Below, one piece after another: positions 1 through 6,130 of a stretch of 6,192 nt of DNA. Numbering within the stretch: position 1 is the stretch's first letter; each line of letters begins with the position of its first letter. Source of the DNA: Sulfolobus sp. UBA167. Its GTDB lineage: Archaea; Thermoproteota; Thermoprotei_A; Sulfolobales; Sulfolobaceae. The DNA lies in the NCBI GenBank assembly GCA_002495845.1, contig DAHF01000027.1, positions 5,218 through 11,409 on the forward strand. The letters run 5' to 3'. The position numbers and the translations under genes are program-made. Under the pieces are notes generated by a model. The model saw only the letters and a program-made list of their open reading frames with translations, did no database searches and was not told where the DNA came from.

Positions 1-76
1 GGGACAGATGAACACACGATCAGATTCAGATAATTTTAACACAATGTTCTTTGCTATTGTTAGTAGCTTCAAGATC

Positions 77-1243
77 TTAGCTTGTCAGAGACCTCATCAG
101 CATGACTGGATCTATGCTCGTTCCGTCTATCAACAGCCTCGATTCTCTGTTGGTCTTAGCCACTATTCTCCCGTTCCTTATTACCATGAACCTAGGAGCC
201 ATGGTGGACATTTGCTCCCTCATGGACAACGCGTCCAATATTACGAAGTCCTTCCCCGGGTTCGACGTCGTGGAGAACTCCCTCTCTGAGTTATATGTTA
301 CCAATGGTATCCACTCATCGACGCTGAAGGATTGTTCCATGTTGATTGCCATGAAAAGGGATAGAAGTATGTCGCCTGCTCCAAACGGATAGAACACGTT
401 TTGGGCGTCGTCGTTACCCAAGCATAAGTTTATCTCCTCCCTCATCATTTCTCTTATCCTAGTTATTCCCCTCCCTTTAGGATATCCCTTTTCAGTTGCT
501 AGATATAGAGACGTTAAAGGGGAGCTTATGACTGATGCCTTCTTGCTCTTGATCATTTGGATTATCTTCCTTACATAGTCGTCGTCCTCATAGTGTAAGG
601 AAGACATATGAGACAAAGCAAGGTGTACATCAGCGAATGAGAGCAAGTATTCCGCAAACCTGGTCTTCCTTGCGTCTTGATCTATATGAACGTCCATGTT
701 CTTGTTAAGTTTCTTGGCTATCATAGTCACGTAATTTAGATGCTTTATTGAAGTTTCTATGTCGTCTTCTGCGTCTGGCTTCCCTCCCACGATGTCTGTG
801 AGCTGTGACGCATAGGTGAAGTCGTTGCTACACTTGAATATACTCTGCTCAGGAAAGGAGACGGTCTGTATATCTATGAGATCTTTCATTTCTTCCTTGA
901 GTATGACGGAAGCCTTCACGGATTTCAGGTCTTTGGAACAAGTGTCAACATGGATCCTAACGTGAGTTACTCCGTGGTATAACTCCAAAAGTAGAGCCTT
1001 CTTCATTCTGTCCTTAATCTCCTCCACGGAAAGCACATCTCTTAACTTGCTCCATTTAGCTACGGCTTCCTGAAGTGTAGAGGAAGCGTTCTCTCCAGTG
1101 TATCTCAATGTGAAGGCATTTTCGGGATGAAAATGCATGTCATAGAAGGCAGGCAGGGCTATTCTTCCTTCGGCATTTAGGGTTCCTCTTCCATCTACCC
1201 TCAGCTCCCTCATTCCGTTTAGTCCCTTTATTACCAGCACCAT
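77..1243 (-). CDS. Cytosine deaminase (CodA)-family metal-dependent amidohydrolase, substrate uncertain
   Basis: A 388-residue cytosolic amidohydrolase-superfamily protein, slightly shorter than E. coli CodA (about 427) because the N-terminal beta-domain is trimmed. It aligns with CodA throughout as I recall that sequence: H37/H39 in DMHFHPE, HVRIHVD near 94-100, the FP.. loop at 130-131, VHID at 185-188, SHMSSLH at 211-217, YPKGRGITR at 254-262, and GNDD at 276-279 followed by YPFG. The metal ligands H37, H39, H186, H212 and D278 are all present. Two residues that contact the pyrimidine in CodA differ: Gln156 is Glu132 here, and the proton-shuttling Glu217 is Gln189. CodA would hydrolyse cytosine to uracil and ammonia, but with these changes another ring or reaction is possible. 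The ATG at 1243 is the first in frame after an in-frame TGA, and a TATA box lies about 35 bp upstream. It is transcribed separately from the operon at 1749-4981. Family membership is firm; substrate is not. Confidence 0.85.
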   Translation of the reverse strand: MVLVIKGLNGMRELRVDGRGTLNAEGRIALPAFYDMHFHPENAFTLRYTGENASSTLQEAVAKWSKLRDVLSVEEIKDRMKKALLLELYHGVTHVRIHVDTCSKDLKSVKASVILKEEMKDLIDIQTVSFPEQSIFKCSNDFTYASQLTDIVGGKPDAEDDIETSIKHLNYVTMIAKKLNKNMDVHIDQDARKTRFAEYLLSFADVHLALSHMSSLHYEDDDYVRKIIQMIKSKKASVISSPLTSLYLATEKGYPKGRGITRIREMMREEINLCLGNDDAQNVFYPFGAGDILLSLFMAINMEQSFSVDEWIPLVTYNSEREFSTTSNPGKDFVILDALSMREQMSTMAPRFMVIRNGRIVAKTNRESRLLIDGTSIDPVMLMRSLTS

Positions 1244-1273
1244 TTCTCATTCATTAGCCAATTTGTAGAAACC

Positions 1274-1281
1274 ATATAAAA
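1274..1281 (-). promoter_or_regulatory. TATA box of the CodA-like gene
   Basis: The minus strand reads TTTTATAT here, an archaeal TATA box. Counting about 26 bp from its centre puts the transcript start near 1251, which would leave a leader of roughly 8 nt before the ATG at 1243. That fits the near-leaderless first genes common in Sulfolobales. No strong Shine-Dalgarno site precedes the ATG. Confidence 0.55.
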
Positions 1282-1394
1282 GGATATCCCTAAAAATTGT
1301 TAAGAGCCTATGAGATTTCCTTTGAAAAATAAAAACTAATTATCATTATCAGAGGTTACACGACAGTATGTTTTAGTCTAAAGATATAGATTAA

Positions 1395-1416
1395 TCAGAA
1401 TATTTAAATAATCTGA
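1395..1416. repeat. 22-bp near-perfect palindrome in the spacer
   Basis: The left arm TCAGAATATTT and the right arm AAATAATCTGA are reverse complements except for one mismatched pair (A at 1400 against A at 1411). The centre, TATTTAAATA, could also act as a TATA box in either direction. Symmetry of this length suggests a dimeric regulator site or a hairpin. No gene lies immediately beside it: the CodA-like start is about 150 bp away. Confidence 0.6.
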
Positions 1417-1738
1417 AAAAATAACTCTATAGAAAGTATGTCCGTCGTAACTACTTGAATCTAACAAAAAAGATTAATTTATATCTCACCCTCTTTTTAA
1501 TAAATAAAATATATTTTCTTTTTATTTCTAAAAATTATATTTCTCTATTCATCAGCTTTGTGTACCTACCATTGATACTACAGAGGGAGGAGAGCAAGAA
1601 TATCGTTTGTTTGAAAGGATCTTGACTACAGATTATTCCTTGCATAAATGTTTCATCTCCTATACTAGATACTCCGGTCCCTGAGGGCGTAGTTTACGCA
1701 CTTTAGAAGATTGTTAGTATTGATATTCTTATCCTTAA

Positions 1739-1748
1739 TAAGAAAAGA
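1739..1748 (-). terminator. Pyrimidine-rich terminator after the hydantoinase gene
   Basis: Immediately after the TGA at 1751-1749 the minus strand reads TCTTTTCTTA. Archaeal transcription, including that of Sulfolobales, commonly ends at such U-rich tracts without a hairpin. It would end the molybdenum-hydroxylase/hydantoinase transcript. Confidence 0.4.
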
Positions 1749-3047
1749 TCATTTTCGTCGGAGCATCCTTCCCTTGCTTCCTTTAACGTCTCCATCTTCG
1801 TAAGCCAGCTGACCCCTCAAGTAAGTTCTTTCTACTTTGGCGCTGAACTGAACCCCCTCATAGATGGAGTGATCCATTTTTCCGTGCCACTCCTTTACTT
1901 TCCAGTCCTCCCTCTTTAGCACGACCAGATCCGCGTCCTTCCCTTCTTCTAATCCCTTGTTTAGTATGCCGTAAAGCCTTATGGCATTTGCAGAGGTTAG
2001 GGAAACCAATGACCCTGGATCAAGATAACCTTGGAACATGAGCGAGGCAATGGTGACTAGCATGAACTCGGTTGAAGCTACTCCATTTGGAACGTCTTTA
2101 TATGATGTGGGTTCGTCCTTGTACTTCGACAGGAAGCCCGAGTAATCACTTCCTATAGTGTAAAACTCGTTCAACCTTGATATCATCTCCTTTCTCTCCT
2201 CTTCGCTCCTCAACGGGGGGCTCATTATGAACCTCTTTCCGTCACGCCTTTGATAGGCATCAACATTGAATTGCAAGTAGTGAGGACAAGTTTCAGCGTA
2301 AACCTTAGCTCCTTTCTTGTTCCAATATCTTATTACGTTAAGCGAGGCAGGAGAAGAGACATGAACCGCGTACCCCTTAACTCCGGTGATGAACGCCATG
2401 GACGAAAACCTATTTACGGCTTCCTCTTCGCTCTCTGTAGGTCTTGTTCTTGCGTGATTTATAGGTTCGTCTCCTTGTTCCATGGATTGGAGAAAATTTA
2501 TCATGTCGCCGTTTTCAGCATGAACAGCTACTACACCTCCTAATTTCCTCACCTCTTCCATTACCTGCATGATGTGAAAGTCGCTAAGCCTGATTGAATC
2601 ATAGGCCATGAATACCTTCACGCTCTTCACTCCCAGCTTGAAAATCTCCTTCAGGTAAGGTATTTCGTCCTTTTTCTTTATGATGAAATGGAAGGAGAAG
2701 TCTACCCCTGATTCCTCAGCTTTGCTTATTTCCTCTTTGAGGGAAGCTATTGGATTTGCGGACGACTCAAAGAAGTTCACTATTGAAGTTATCCCTCCTG
2801 CCAAACATATCTCACTTCCCGAAGAGAAATCGTCCGCTGTGGGGATCGGTTCCTTAGCTCCTAGGAACCTGGAGCCGAAGTGTGTGTGGCCATCTATAGC
2901 TGATGGCATCAAGTACATTCCGGTCAAGTCAGTTACGTCATCTCCCACAGGAGGAATCTCGGGGGAAATCTTGATTATCTTGCCTTCGTCTATCTTAACG
3001 TCAGCGTTGACTATCCCTTCCTCCGTGATGAGTCTAGCGTTCTTCAT
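1749..3047 (-). CDS. Hydantoinase/dihydropyrimidinase-family cyclic amidohydrolase
   Basis: This 432-residue enzyme belongs to the binuclear-zinc amidohydrolases that open cyclic amides: dihydropyrimidinase, D-hydantoinase, allantoinase and dihydroorotase-like proteins. The expected ligands are all visible: H54 and H56 in IDGHTHF, the carboxylatable Lys144 in KVFMAY with Tyr149 after it, H176 in VHAEN, H229 in VHVSS, and D301 in GSDYS. AETCPHYL (251-258) and MSPPLR (275-280) are further hallmarks. The residue after the catalytic Asp is Tyr302, where most relatives have His. Length is near the family norm of 430-470. I start at the ATG at 3047, because AAAGGAG at 3060-3054 lies 6 nt upstream; the TTG at 3053 would touch that site. 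The upstream stop is only 2 nt away, so it is co-transcribed with the molybdenum hydroxylase. With the nitrilase-type carbamoylase transcribed divergently, a likely job is opening a ureide ring to an N-carbamoyl amino acid. The exact ring is unknown. Confidence 0.88.
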   Translation of the reverse strand: MKNARLITEEGIVNADVKIDEGKIIKISPEIPPVGDDVTDLTGMYLMPSAIDGHTHFGSRFLGAKEPIPTADDFSSGSEICLAGGITSIVNFFESSANPIASLKEEISKAEESGVDFSFHFIIKKKDEIPYLKEIFKLGVKSVKVFMAYDSIRLSDFHIMQVMEEVRKLGGVVAVHAENGDMINFLQSMEQGDEPINHARTRPTESEEEAVNRFSSMAFITGVKGYAVHVSSPASLNVIRYWNKKGAKVYAETCPHYLQFNVDAYQRRDGKRFIMSPPLRSEEERKEMISRLNEFYTIGSDYSGFLSKYKDEPTSYKDVPNGVASTEFMLVTIASLMFQGYLDPGSLVSLTSANAIRLYGILNKGLEEGKDADLVVLKREDWKVKEWHGKMDHSIYEGVQFSAKVERTYLRGQLAYEDGDVKGSKGRMLRRK

Positions 3048-3049
3048 GA

Positions 3050-4981
3050 TCAACTCCTTTCACCTCTAATAGAAAAGGGGAAAGAGTTACACTCCAATCC
3101 CAAGTCCCTGATTGCGTTACATAGGGAAGCGTATGCTCCGGTAGGACCGTTTTCTCCAACTCCTCTGACCCCACTGGGCGTCCTAGATGGAGTGTGGAGG
3201 AGTTTCACCTCGAAATTTGGTGCCTCCATGGAGGTAGGGACTGCGAACTCCACTCCATCGTTAGCGTTTTCGTAGAGAACTCCTCCAATTCCTTGCATGG
3301 CACCACCCATGAGCTGTCCCTTGACTATGTCCTCATCTCCTGAGACTCCGACGTCAGCTACTATGAACTGCCTTACAACTTTAATTCCCGTACAGTCACC
3401 CTTGACAACGCTTATCTGACCCGAGGCTGTACCAACGAAGTCCTCGGTTTCGTAACACGCCTCAGCAGATACGTCCATCACTTTCCAAGGTTGTGTGAGC
3501 ATCATCTTAGATACCTCGTCCCAGTCCCCTAGGGTTGAGACCTTCTCCTTTAGCTGTCTGGCAGCCAGAACTGCAGCGTTACCCATGGTGAGCATGGTTC
3601 TACTTGCCCAAACTCCGTATCCCTTTACCTCGTTGTCTCCCAAGATCACCCTCACCTTTTCGTATCCGAGCTCCTTTGATACTAAGTTCTTGATTGCCTT
3701 GTCCATTCCCTGTCCCTGATTCGTCGCTGAAATCTTTATTACGACCCACCCATCTAGATCGAGGAACGCTCTAACGCAGTCGTATCCCGGTATCCTGGAC
3801 TTTTCCTTCTCTATCATTAGCTTGGAATTGGGTCCGGCGTACTGTACGTAAAACGCTAGCCCTACACCCTTGCCGTAAATTCCCTTCAACTCCTTGTATT
3901 TCTTGTCGATCTCCTCTAGGACTGACTTCACATCACCTACGTCGTATAGATCCCTCAAGTTCTTCCTCCTCACCTCCACTTGGTCCGTCCCAGTCCTTCT
4001 GGAGATCTCGTCCATAACTCTCTCCATTACGAACACGGCCTCTGGTCTCCCGAAGCCTCTGTAAGCTCCCTGCGGAGGTTTGTTGCTTATAATTGCCTTC
4101 ACGTTGTAAGAGAAGTCAAATGAATACGCTGACGTCATCGTGCTCAGCGTCACGAAAAGCGGAGAGATTCCGCTCCACGCTAAAGGGAAGGCTCCGGTAT
4201 CGTAAGTTATTTCATCGTGTAAGAACTCCAGTTTACCTTCCTTTGTGAACCCCACTTCGATTGAATGTTCCTGGTCCCTGGCTTGTGAGTTCTGAACGTG
4301 TTCTGATCTCGTTTCTACCCATTTTAGGTTTTCTCCGAGCTCATATGATAGCGCTATGACGGAGAGCTCCTCGTAGGACAAGTCCTGCTTAGCCCCGAAA
4401 CCACCACCCACGTTGGGGACATCCACCTTCACTCTGTGCATTGGGACGCCTAACATTTCGGAGATCAGTATCCTTGCAACTGTTGGCGCTTGGGTCGAGG
4501 CATGTACTAGGATCGAGTCCCCGGTAAGCCTCACCGCAATTACCCTGGGCTCCATTGGTGCCGGAGAGCTCCTTCCAGCCCTCAGGCGGAGCGACATTGA
4601 CATCTCCGCATCTCCTTTCCTTCCGTAAGATTGAGAGTAGATCACGTTATCGGGGATCTCAGGGAAAAGAGGTTCGTCAACCTCCTGATAGTCCACGTCT
4701 ATTTCTTCAAGCTTGTCCTCTACAGAGTATCTATCGCCTGATAACGTCATGCAGATCGGGTGTCCCTCATAGAGCACTTTACTCTTAGCCAACAAATTTA
4801 CATTTGGTAGCTTCATTTCCTCTTCTCCGAACACAAATTTTACTTTATACTTGTCAAGAGCCTCTTCAGTATAGCAATTTCCAGAGACCGAGAACTTAGC
4901 GTGTTTATAGGTCGAACGCTTGAATCCAACAAACTTATATTCCCCTGAAATGTCGTCCACGTAGGTTAAACTCCATCGCAT
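3050..4981 (-). CDS. Molybdenum hydroxylase large subunit (xanthine dehydrogenase/aldehyde oxidase family), short form
   Basis: A 643-residue molybdopterin-binding subunit of the family comprising xanthine dehydrogenase, aldehyde oxidase and CO dehydrogenase, which hydroxylate N-heterocycles or aldehydes with water as the oxygen source. The N-terminal a/b-hammerhead domain begins almost at once (LTYVDDI, FKRSTYKHAK). The molybdenum domains follow: PAPMEPR (140-146), STQAP (162-166), GGGFGAK (192-198), ARDQEHSIEV (234-243), GAYRGFGRPEA (305-315), NQGQG (421-425), GQLMGG with QGIG (555-566), and GVRGVGENG (604-612). Glu610 in GVGENG matches the catalytic glutamate, so the active site looks intact. 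The usual length is about 750-800; the losses appear to lie at the N-terminus and in linkers such as the region before DVGD (347-350). No Cys pocket of the CO dehydrogenase type is obvious. The FAD and 2Fe-2S subunits are absent here and must be elsewhere if needed. I chose the ATG at 4981 because a TATA box is centred 26 bp upstream, giving a leaderless transcript. Confidence 0.9.
   Translation of the reverse strand: MRWSLTYVDDISGEYKFVGFKRSTYKHAKFSVSGNCYTEEALDKYKVKFVFGEEEMKLPNVNLLAKSKVLYEGHPICMTLSGDRYSVEDKLEEIDVDYQEVDEPLFPEIPDNVIYSQSYGRKGDAEMSMSLRLRAGRSSPAPMEPRVIAVRLTGDSILVHASTQAPTVARILISEMLGVPMHRVKVDVPNVGGGFGAKQDLSYEELSVIALSYELGENLKWVETRSEHVQNSQARDQEHSIEVGFTKEGKLEFLHDEITYDTGAFPLAWSGISPLFVTLSTMTSAYSFDFSYNVKAIISNKPPQGAYRGFGRPEAVFVMERVMDEISRRTGTDQVEVRRKNLRDLYDVGDVKSVLEEIDKKYKELKGIYGKGVGLAFYVQYAGPNSKLMIEKEKSRIPGYDCVRAFLDLDGWVVIKISATNQGQGMDKAIKNLVSKELGYEKVRVILGDNEVKGYGVWASRTMLTMGNAAVLAARQLKEKVSTLGDWDEVSKMMLTQPWKVMDVSAEACYETEDFVGTASGQISVVKGDCTGIKVVRQFIVADVGVSGDEDIVKGQLMGGAMQGIGGVLYENANDGVEFAVPTSMEAPNFEVKLLHTPSRTPSGVRGVGENGPTGAYASLCNAIRDLGLECNSFPFSIRGERS
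3054..3060 (-). promoter_or_regulatory. Ribosome binding site setting the hydantoinase start
   Basis: The minus strand reads AAAGGAG inside the last codons of the molybdenum-hydroxylase gene, with 6 nt before the ATG at 3047. The alternative TTG at 3053 begins directly after the site with no spacer. This spacing decides for the ATG and points to translation coupled to the upstream gene. Confidence 0.75.
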
Positions 4982-5002
4982 TATAAAATACACATCGAGA
5001 CT

Positions 5003-5018
5003 GTATTAAAAATGTTTC
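5003..5018 (-). promoter_or_regulatory. BRE and TATA box of the molybdenum hydroxylase-hydantoinase operon
   Basis: On the minus strand GAAACA (5018-5013), resembling a TFB recognition element, is followed by TTTTTAATA (5012-5004). The core TTTAAT is centred about 26 bp before the ATG at 4981, the expected spacing for a leaderless archaeal mRNA. This supports the ATG over the in-frame GTG at 4993, which would lie upstream of the predicted transcript start. Confidence 0.6.
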
Positions 5019-5050
5019 ATATGGGATCTAGAAAAGCTAATAAGTTATTC

Positions 5051-5062
5051 GTTTATATAAAC
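5051..5062. promoter_or_regulatory. Perfect 12-bp palindromic TATA-like element in the divergent promoter
   Basis: GTTTATATAAAC is its own reverse complement and contains an ideal archaeal TATA sequence. It lies in the 90-bp gap between the divergent starts at 4981 and 5072. Its centre is only about 16 bp before the ATG at 5072, too close for normal leaderless initiation there, whereas on the other strand it could start transcripts near 5030. Flanking TTCG (5048-5051) and CGAA (5064-5067) are also inverted. An operator or a bidirectional element are both possible. A weaker TATA candidate for the plus gene is TAATAA near 5038-5043. Confidence 0.4.
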
Positions 5063-5071
5063 ACGAACAGA

Positions 5072-5866
5072 ATGAAAATAGCCCTGATTCAAACTCACAT
5101 GTCTTGGGATAAGGAAGACAACGTTAAAAGACAGATTGAGATGGTGGACAAGGCTTCTGACACAGGAGCGAAGATAATTGCGCTGGACGAGCTGTCAAAT
5201 ACCGTGTATTTTGCGTTCGAGCAAAACACGAAATTCTTCTCTATGGCTGAAGACGAGAGAGGTCCTACAATCACTAAGTTCAGGGAAAAGGCGAAGGAGA
5301 GGAACGTGAACCTCATTGTGCCAATATTTGAAAGAGAGAACGGAATGTTCTATAATACAGCTTTCGTGATAAACGACGAGGGAAAGATCGTGGGGAAGTA
5401 TAGGAAGACTCACTTACCTCAAGATAACCTGTTCAATGAATACTACTACTTCAAGGTTGGAGACCTAGGCTTTCCAGTATTCGATTTAGGAGGAATCAAG
5501 GTCGGTGTTGTCATATGTCATGATAGGCACTTCCCCGAGACTGTGAGGGCTGAGGTAGTCAAGGGAGCACAAGTTGTGTTCGTTCCTTCCGTGGCATACT
5601 TCAAGGAGATCTGGGAGATTGAACTGAAGGCACATGCGATTTTCAATACTATATATATAGCTGGAATAAATAGAATAGGGAAGGAATATCCTAATCAACC
5701 TCAGGAGTACTTCGGAGATTCCATGATCATCTCGCCCATGGGTGAAACTATTTCCAAGGGGGAGGGAGAGAGCATAGTTTATGCTAACGTGAACGAGGAT
5801 GAAATAATAGACGCGAGGATCAAGAGGCCTTTCTTGAAGAAGAGACTTCCGAGTTACGGAATATGA
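5072..5866 (+). CDS. Nitrilase-superfamily C-N hydrolase, probable N-carbamoyl-amino-acid amidohydrolase (beta-ureidopropionase-like)
   Basis: A 264-residue cytosolic carbon-nitrogen hydrolase with the complete catalytic triad: Glu40 in ALDELSNT, Lys112 in KYRKTHLP, and Cys149 in VVICHDRHFPE. Glu124 in FNEYYYF matches the second conserved glutamate. The DRHFPE segment after the nucleophile recalls N-carbamoyl-beta-alanine and N-carbamoyl-amino-acid amidohydrolases, which release CO2 and ammonia from the ureido group. Other members, such as omega-amidases or N-carbamoylputrescine amidases, usually differ here, but motif alone does not fix the substrate. The reading frame is open from an ATG at 5012, yet homologues begin with a strand like MKIALIQ, so I start at the ATG at 5072; the 20 extra residues are basic and unlike the family. 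No Shine-Dalgarno site precedes it, consistent with a leaderless mRNA. It would act after the divergently encoded ring-opening enzyme at 1749-3047. It is probably co-transcribed with the acetamidase fragments downstream. Confidence 0.87.
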   Translation: MKIALIQTHMSWDKEDNVKRQIEMVDKASDTGAKIIALDELSNTVYFAFEQNTKFFSMAEDERGPTITKFREKAKERNVNLIVPIFERENGMFYNTAFVINDEGKIVGKYRKTHLPQDNLFNEYYYFKVGDLGFPVFDLGGIKVGVVICHDRHFPETVRAEVVKGAQVVFVPSVAYFKEIWEIELKAHAIFNTIYIAGINRIGKEYPNQPQEYFGDSMIISPMGETISKGEGESIVYANVNEDEIIDARIKRPFLKKRLPSYGI

Positions 5867-5871
5867 GGTGA
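5864..5871 (+). promoter_or_regulatory. Strong Shine-Dalgarno site for the acetamidase frame
   Basis: TGAGGTGA, starting in the nitrilase-type gene's stop codon, is a match to the anti-Shine-Dalgarno end of archaeal 16S rRNA (CACCUCA), from known 16S sequences. Four bases separate it from the ATG at 5876. It indicates an operon with translational coupling. Confidence 0.75.
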
Positions 5872-5875
5872 GGGA

Positions 5876-6130
5876 ATGATAAGCGTTAACCCTACCTATA
5901 GCGGTTTGAACTCGTCATTGAAGCTTGCAATCTACGTGAAGGACGGGGATATCGTAGAGCTGAAATCGGAGACATCTGATGGGCAAATAAGGAAAAACTC
6001 GGGCTTGAAAGACGTTCTAAATTGTGACTTCTCCAAGGTACATGTTATCTGTCCAATATTTGTGGAGGGAACAGAATCAGGAGACGCCATTAAGGTAGAA
6101 ACAATCGACGTCCATGAGGGATGGGGATGA
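5876..6130 (+). CDS. Acetamidase/formamidase, N-terminal part, interrupted
   Basis: An 84-residue frame matching the N-terminal domain of the FmdA/AmdA acetamidase/formamidase family, whose members are about 300 residues or more and release ammonia from formamide or acetamide. Matching segments are VKDGDIVELKSETSDGQI (21-38; family PGD.V.FET.D..GGQI), LNCDFSKVH (48-56) and CPIFVEGTESGDAIKVETID (59-78; family GPVYVEGAEPGD.L.VEILD). It ends at EGWG, then TGA, exactly where the family continues GWGWTA.IPGFG. The missing continuation is in the next frame (see the entry at 6127). It begins 9 nt after the nitrilase-type stop with a strong ribosome site, so it is expressed in that operon. Either a single base was lost (a broken gene or a sequencing error), or the enzyme is made as two coupled polypeptides. 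Alone this fragment should not be active. Family recognition is solid; functional state is open. Confidence 0.78.
   Translation: MISVNPTYSGLNSSLKLAIYVKDGDIVELKSETSDGQIRKNSGLKDVLNCDFSKVHVICPIFVEGTESGDAIKVETIDVHEGWG

Larger units (their letters stand above)
1244..1748. other. AT-rich intergenic spacer of about 500 bp without a convincing gene
   Basis: This gap separates the CodA-like gene from the end of the hydantoinase gene. It holds the promoter of the CodA-like gene at its left end, a near-palindrome at 1395-1416, very AT-rich DNA with homopolymer runs to about 1550, and a less AT-rich stretch at about 1556-1700. That last stretch has short open frames on both strands, including a 36-codon ATG frame on the minus strand (1535-1645), but none has a promoter, a good ribosome site or a recognisable product. 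It could be a decayed gene or an insertion remnant, or could encode a small RNA. I saw no tRNA, CRISPR array, transposase or terminal inverted repeats in it. Confidence 0.6.

Noticed and set aside
8..392. Plus-strand open frames over the 3' end of the CodA-like gene (8-289 and 102-392)
   Set aside because: They lie opposite a gene with clear family motifs, and their translations have no recognisable domain or ribosome site.
1490..1558. C/D-box RNA suggested by TGATGA on the minus strand near 1550
   Set aside because: No matching CUGA D box follows within the expected distance and no paired C'/D' boxes are visible.
1425..1625. Plus-strand frame open for about 66 codons in the spacer
   Set aside because: It has no ATG start, and most of it is low-complexity AT-rich sequence giving Ile, Leu, Phe, Lys and Tyr runs.
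1535..1645. Small minus-strand gene of 36 codons in the spacer
   Set aside because: Its GGAG is about 11 nt from the ATG, no promoter is seen and no family is recognised. A frame of this length can occur by chance.
3048..3053. TTG at 3053 as start of the hydantoinase
   Set aside because: It directly abuts the AAAGGAG site with no spacing; the ATG two codons later has an ideal 6-nt spacer.
2250..4788. Several plus-strand open frames of 70-130 codons opposite the hydantoinase and molybdenum-hydroxylase genes
   Set aside because: They are antisense shadows of well-supported genes, with no promoter or recognisable product.
4982..4993. GTG at 4993 as an earlier start for the molybdenum hydroxylase
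   Set aside because: The TATA box predicts transcription starting near 4981, which would leave this codon outside the mRNA. No Shine-Dalgarno site supports it.
5012..5071. ATG at 5012 or 5021 as start of the nitrilase-type gene
   Set aside because: The added residues are unlike the family, which begins at the first beta strand (MKIALIQ), and they run through the divergent promoter elements.
5095..5698. Minus-strand frames of about 70 codons opposite the nitrilase-type gene
   Set aside because: The plus-strand frame carries an intact Glu-Lys-Cys triad and the antisense translations resemble no family.
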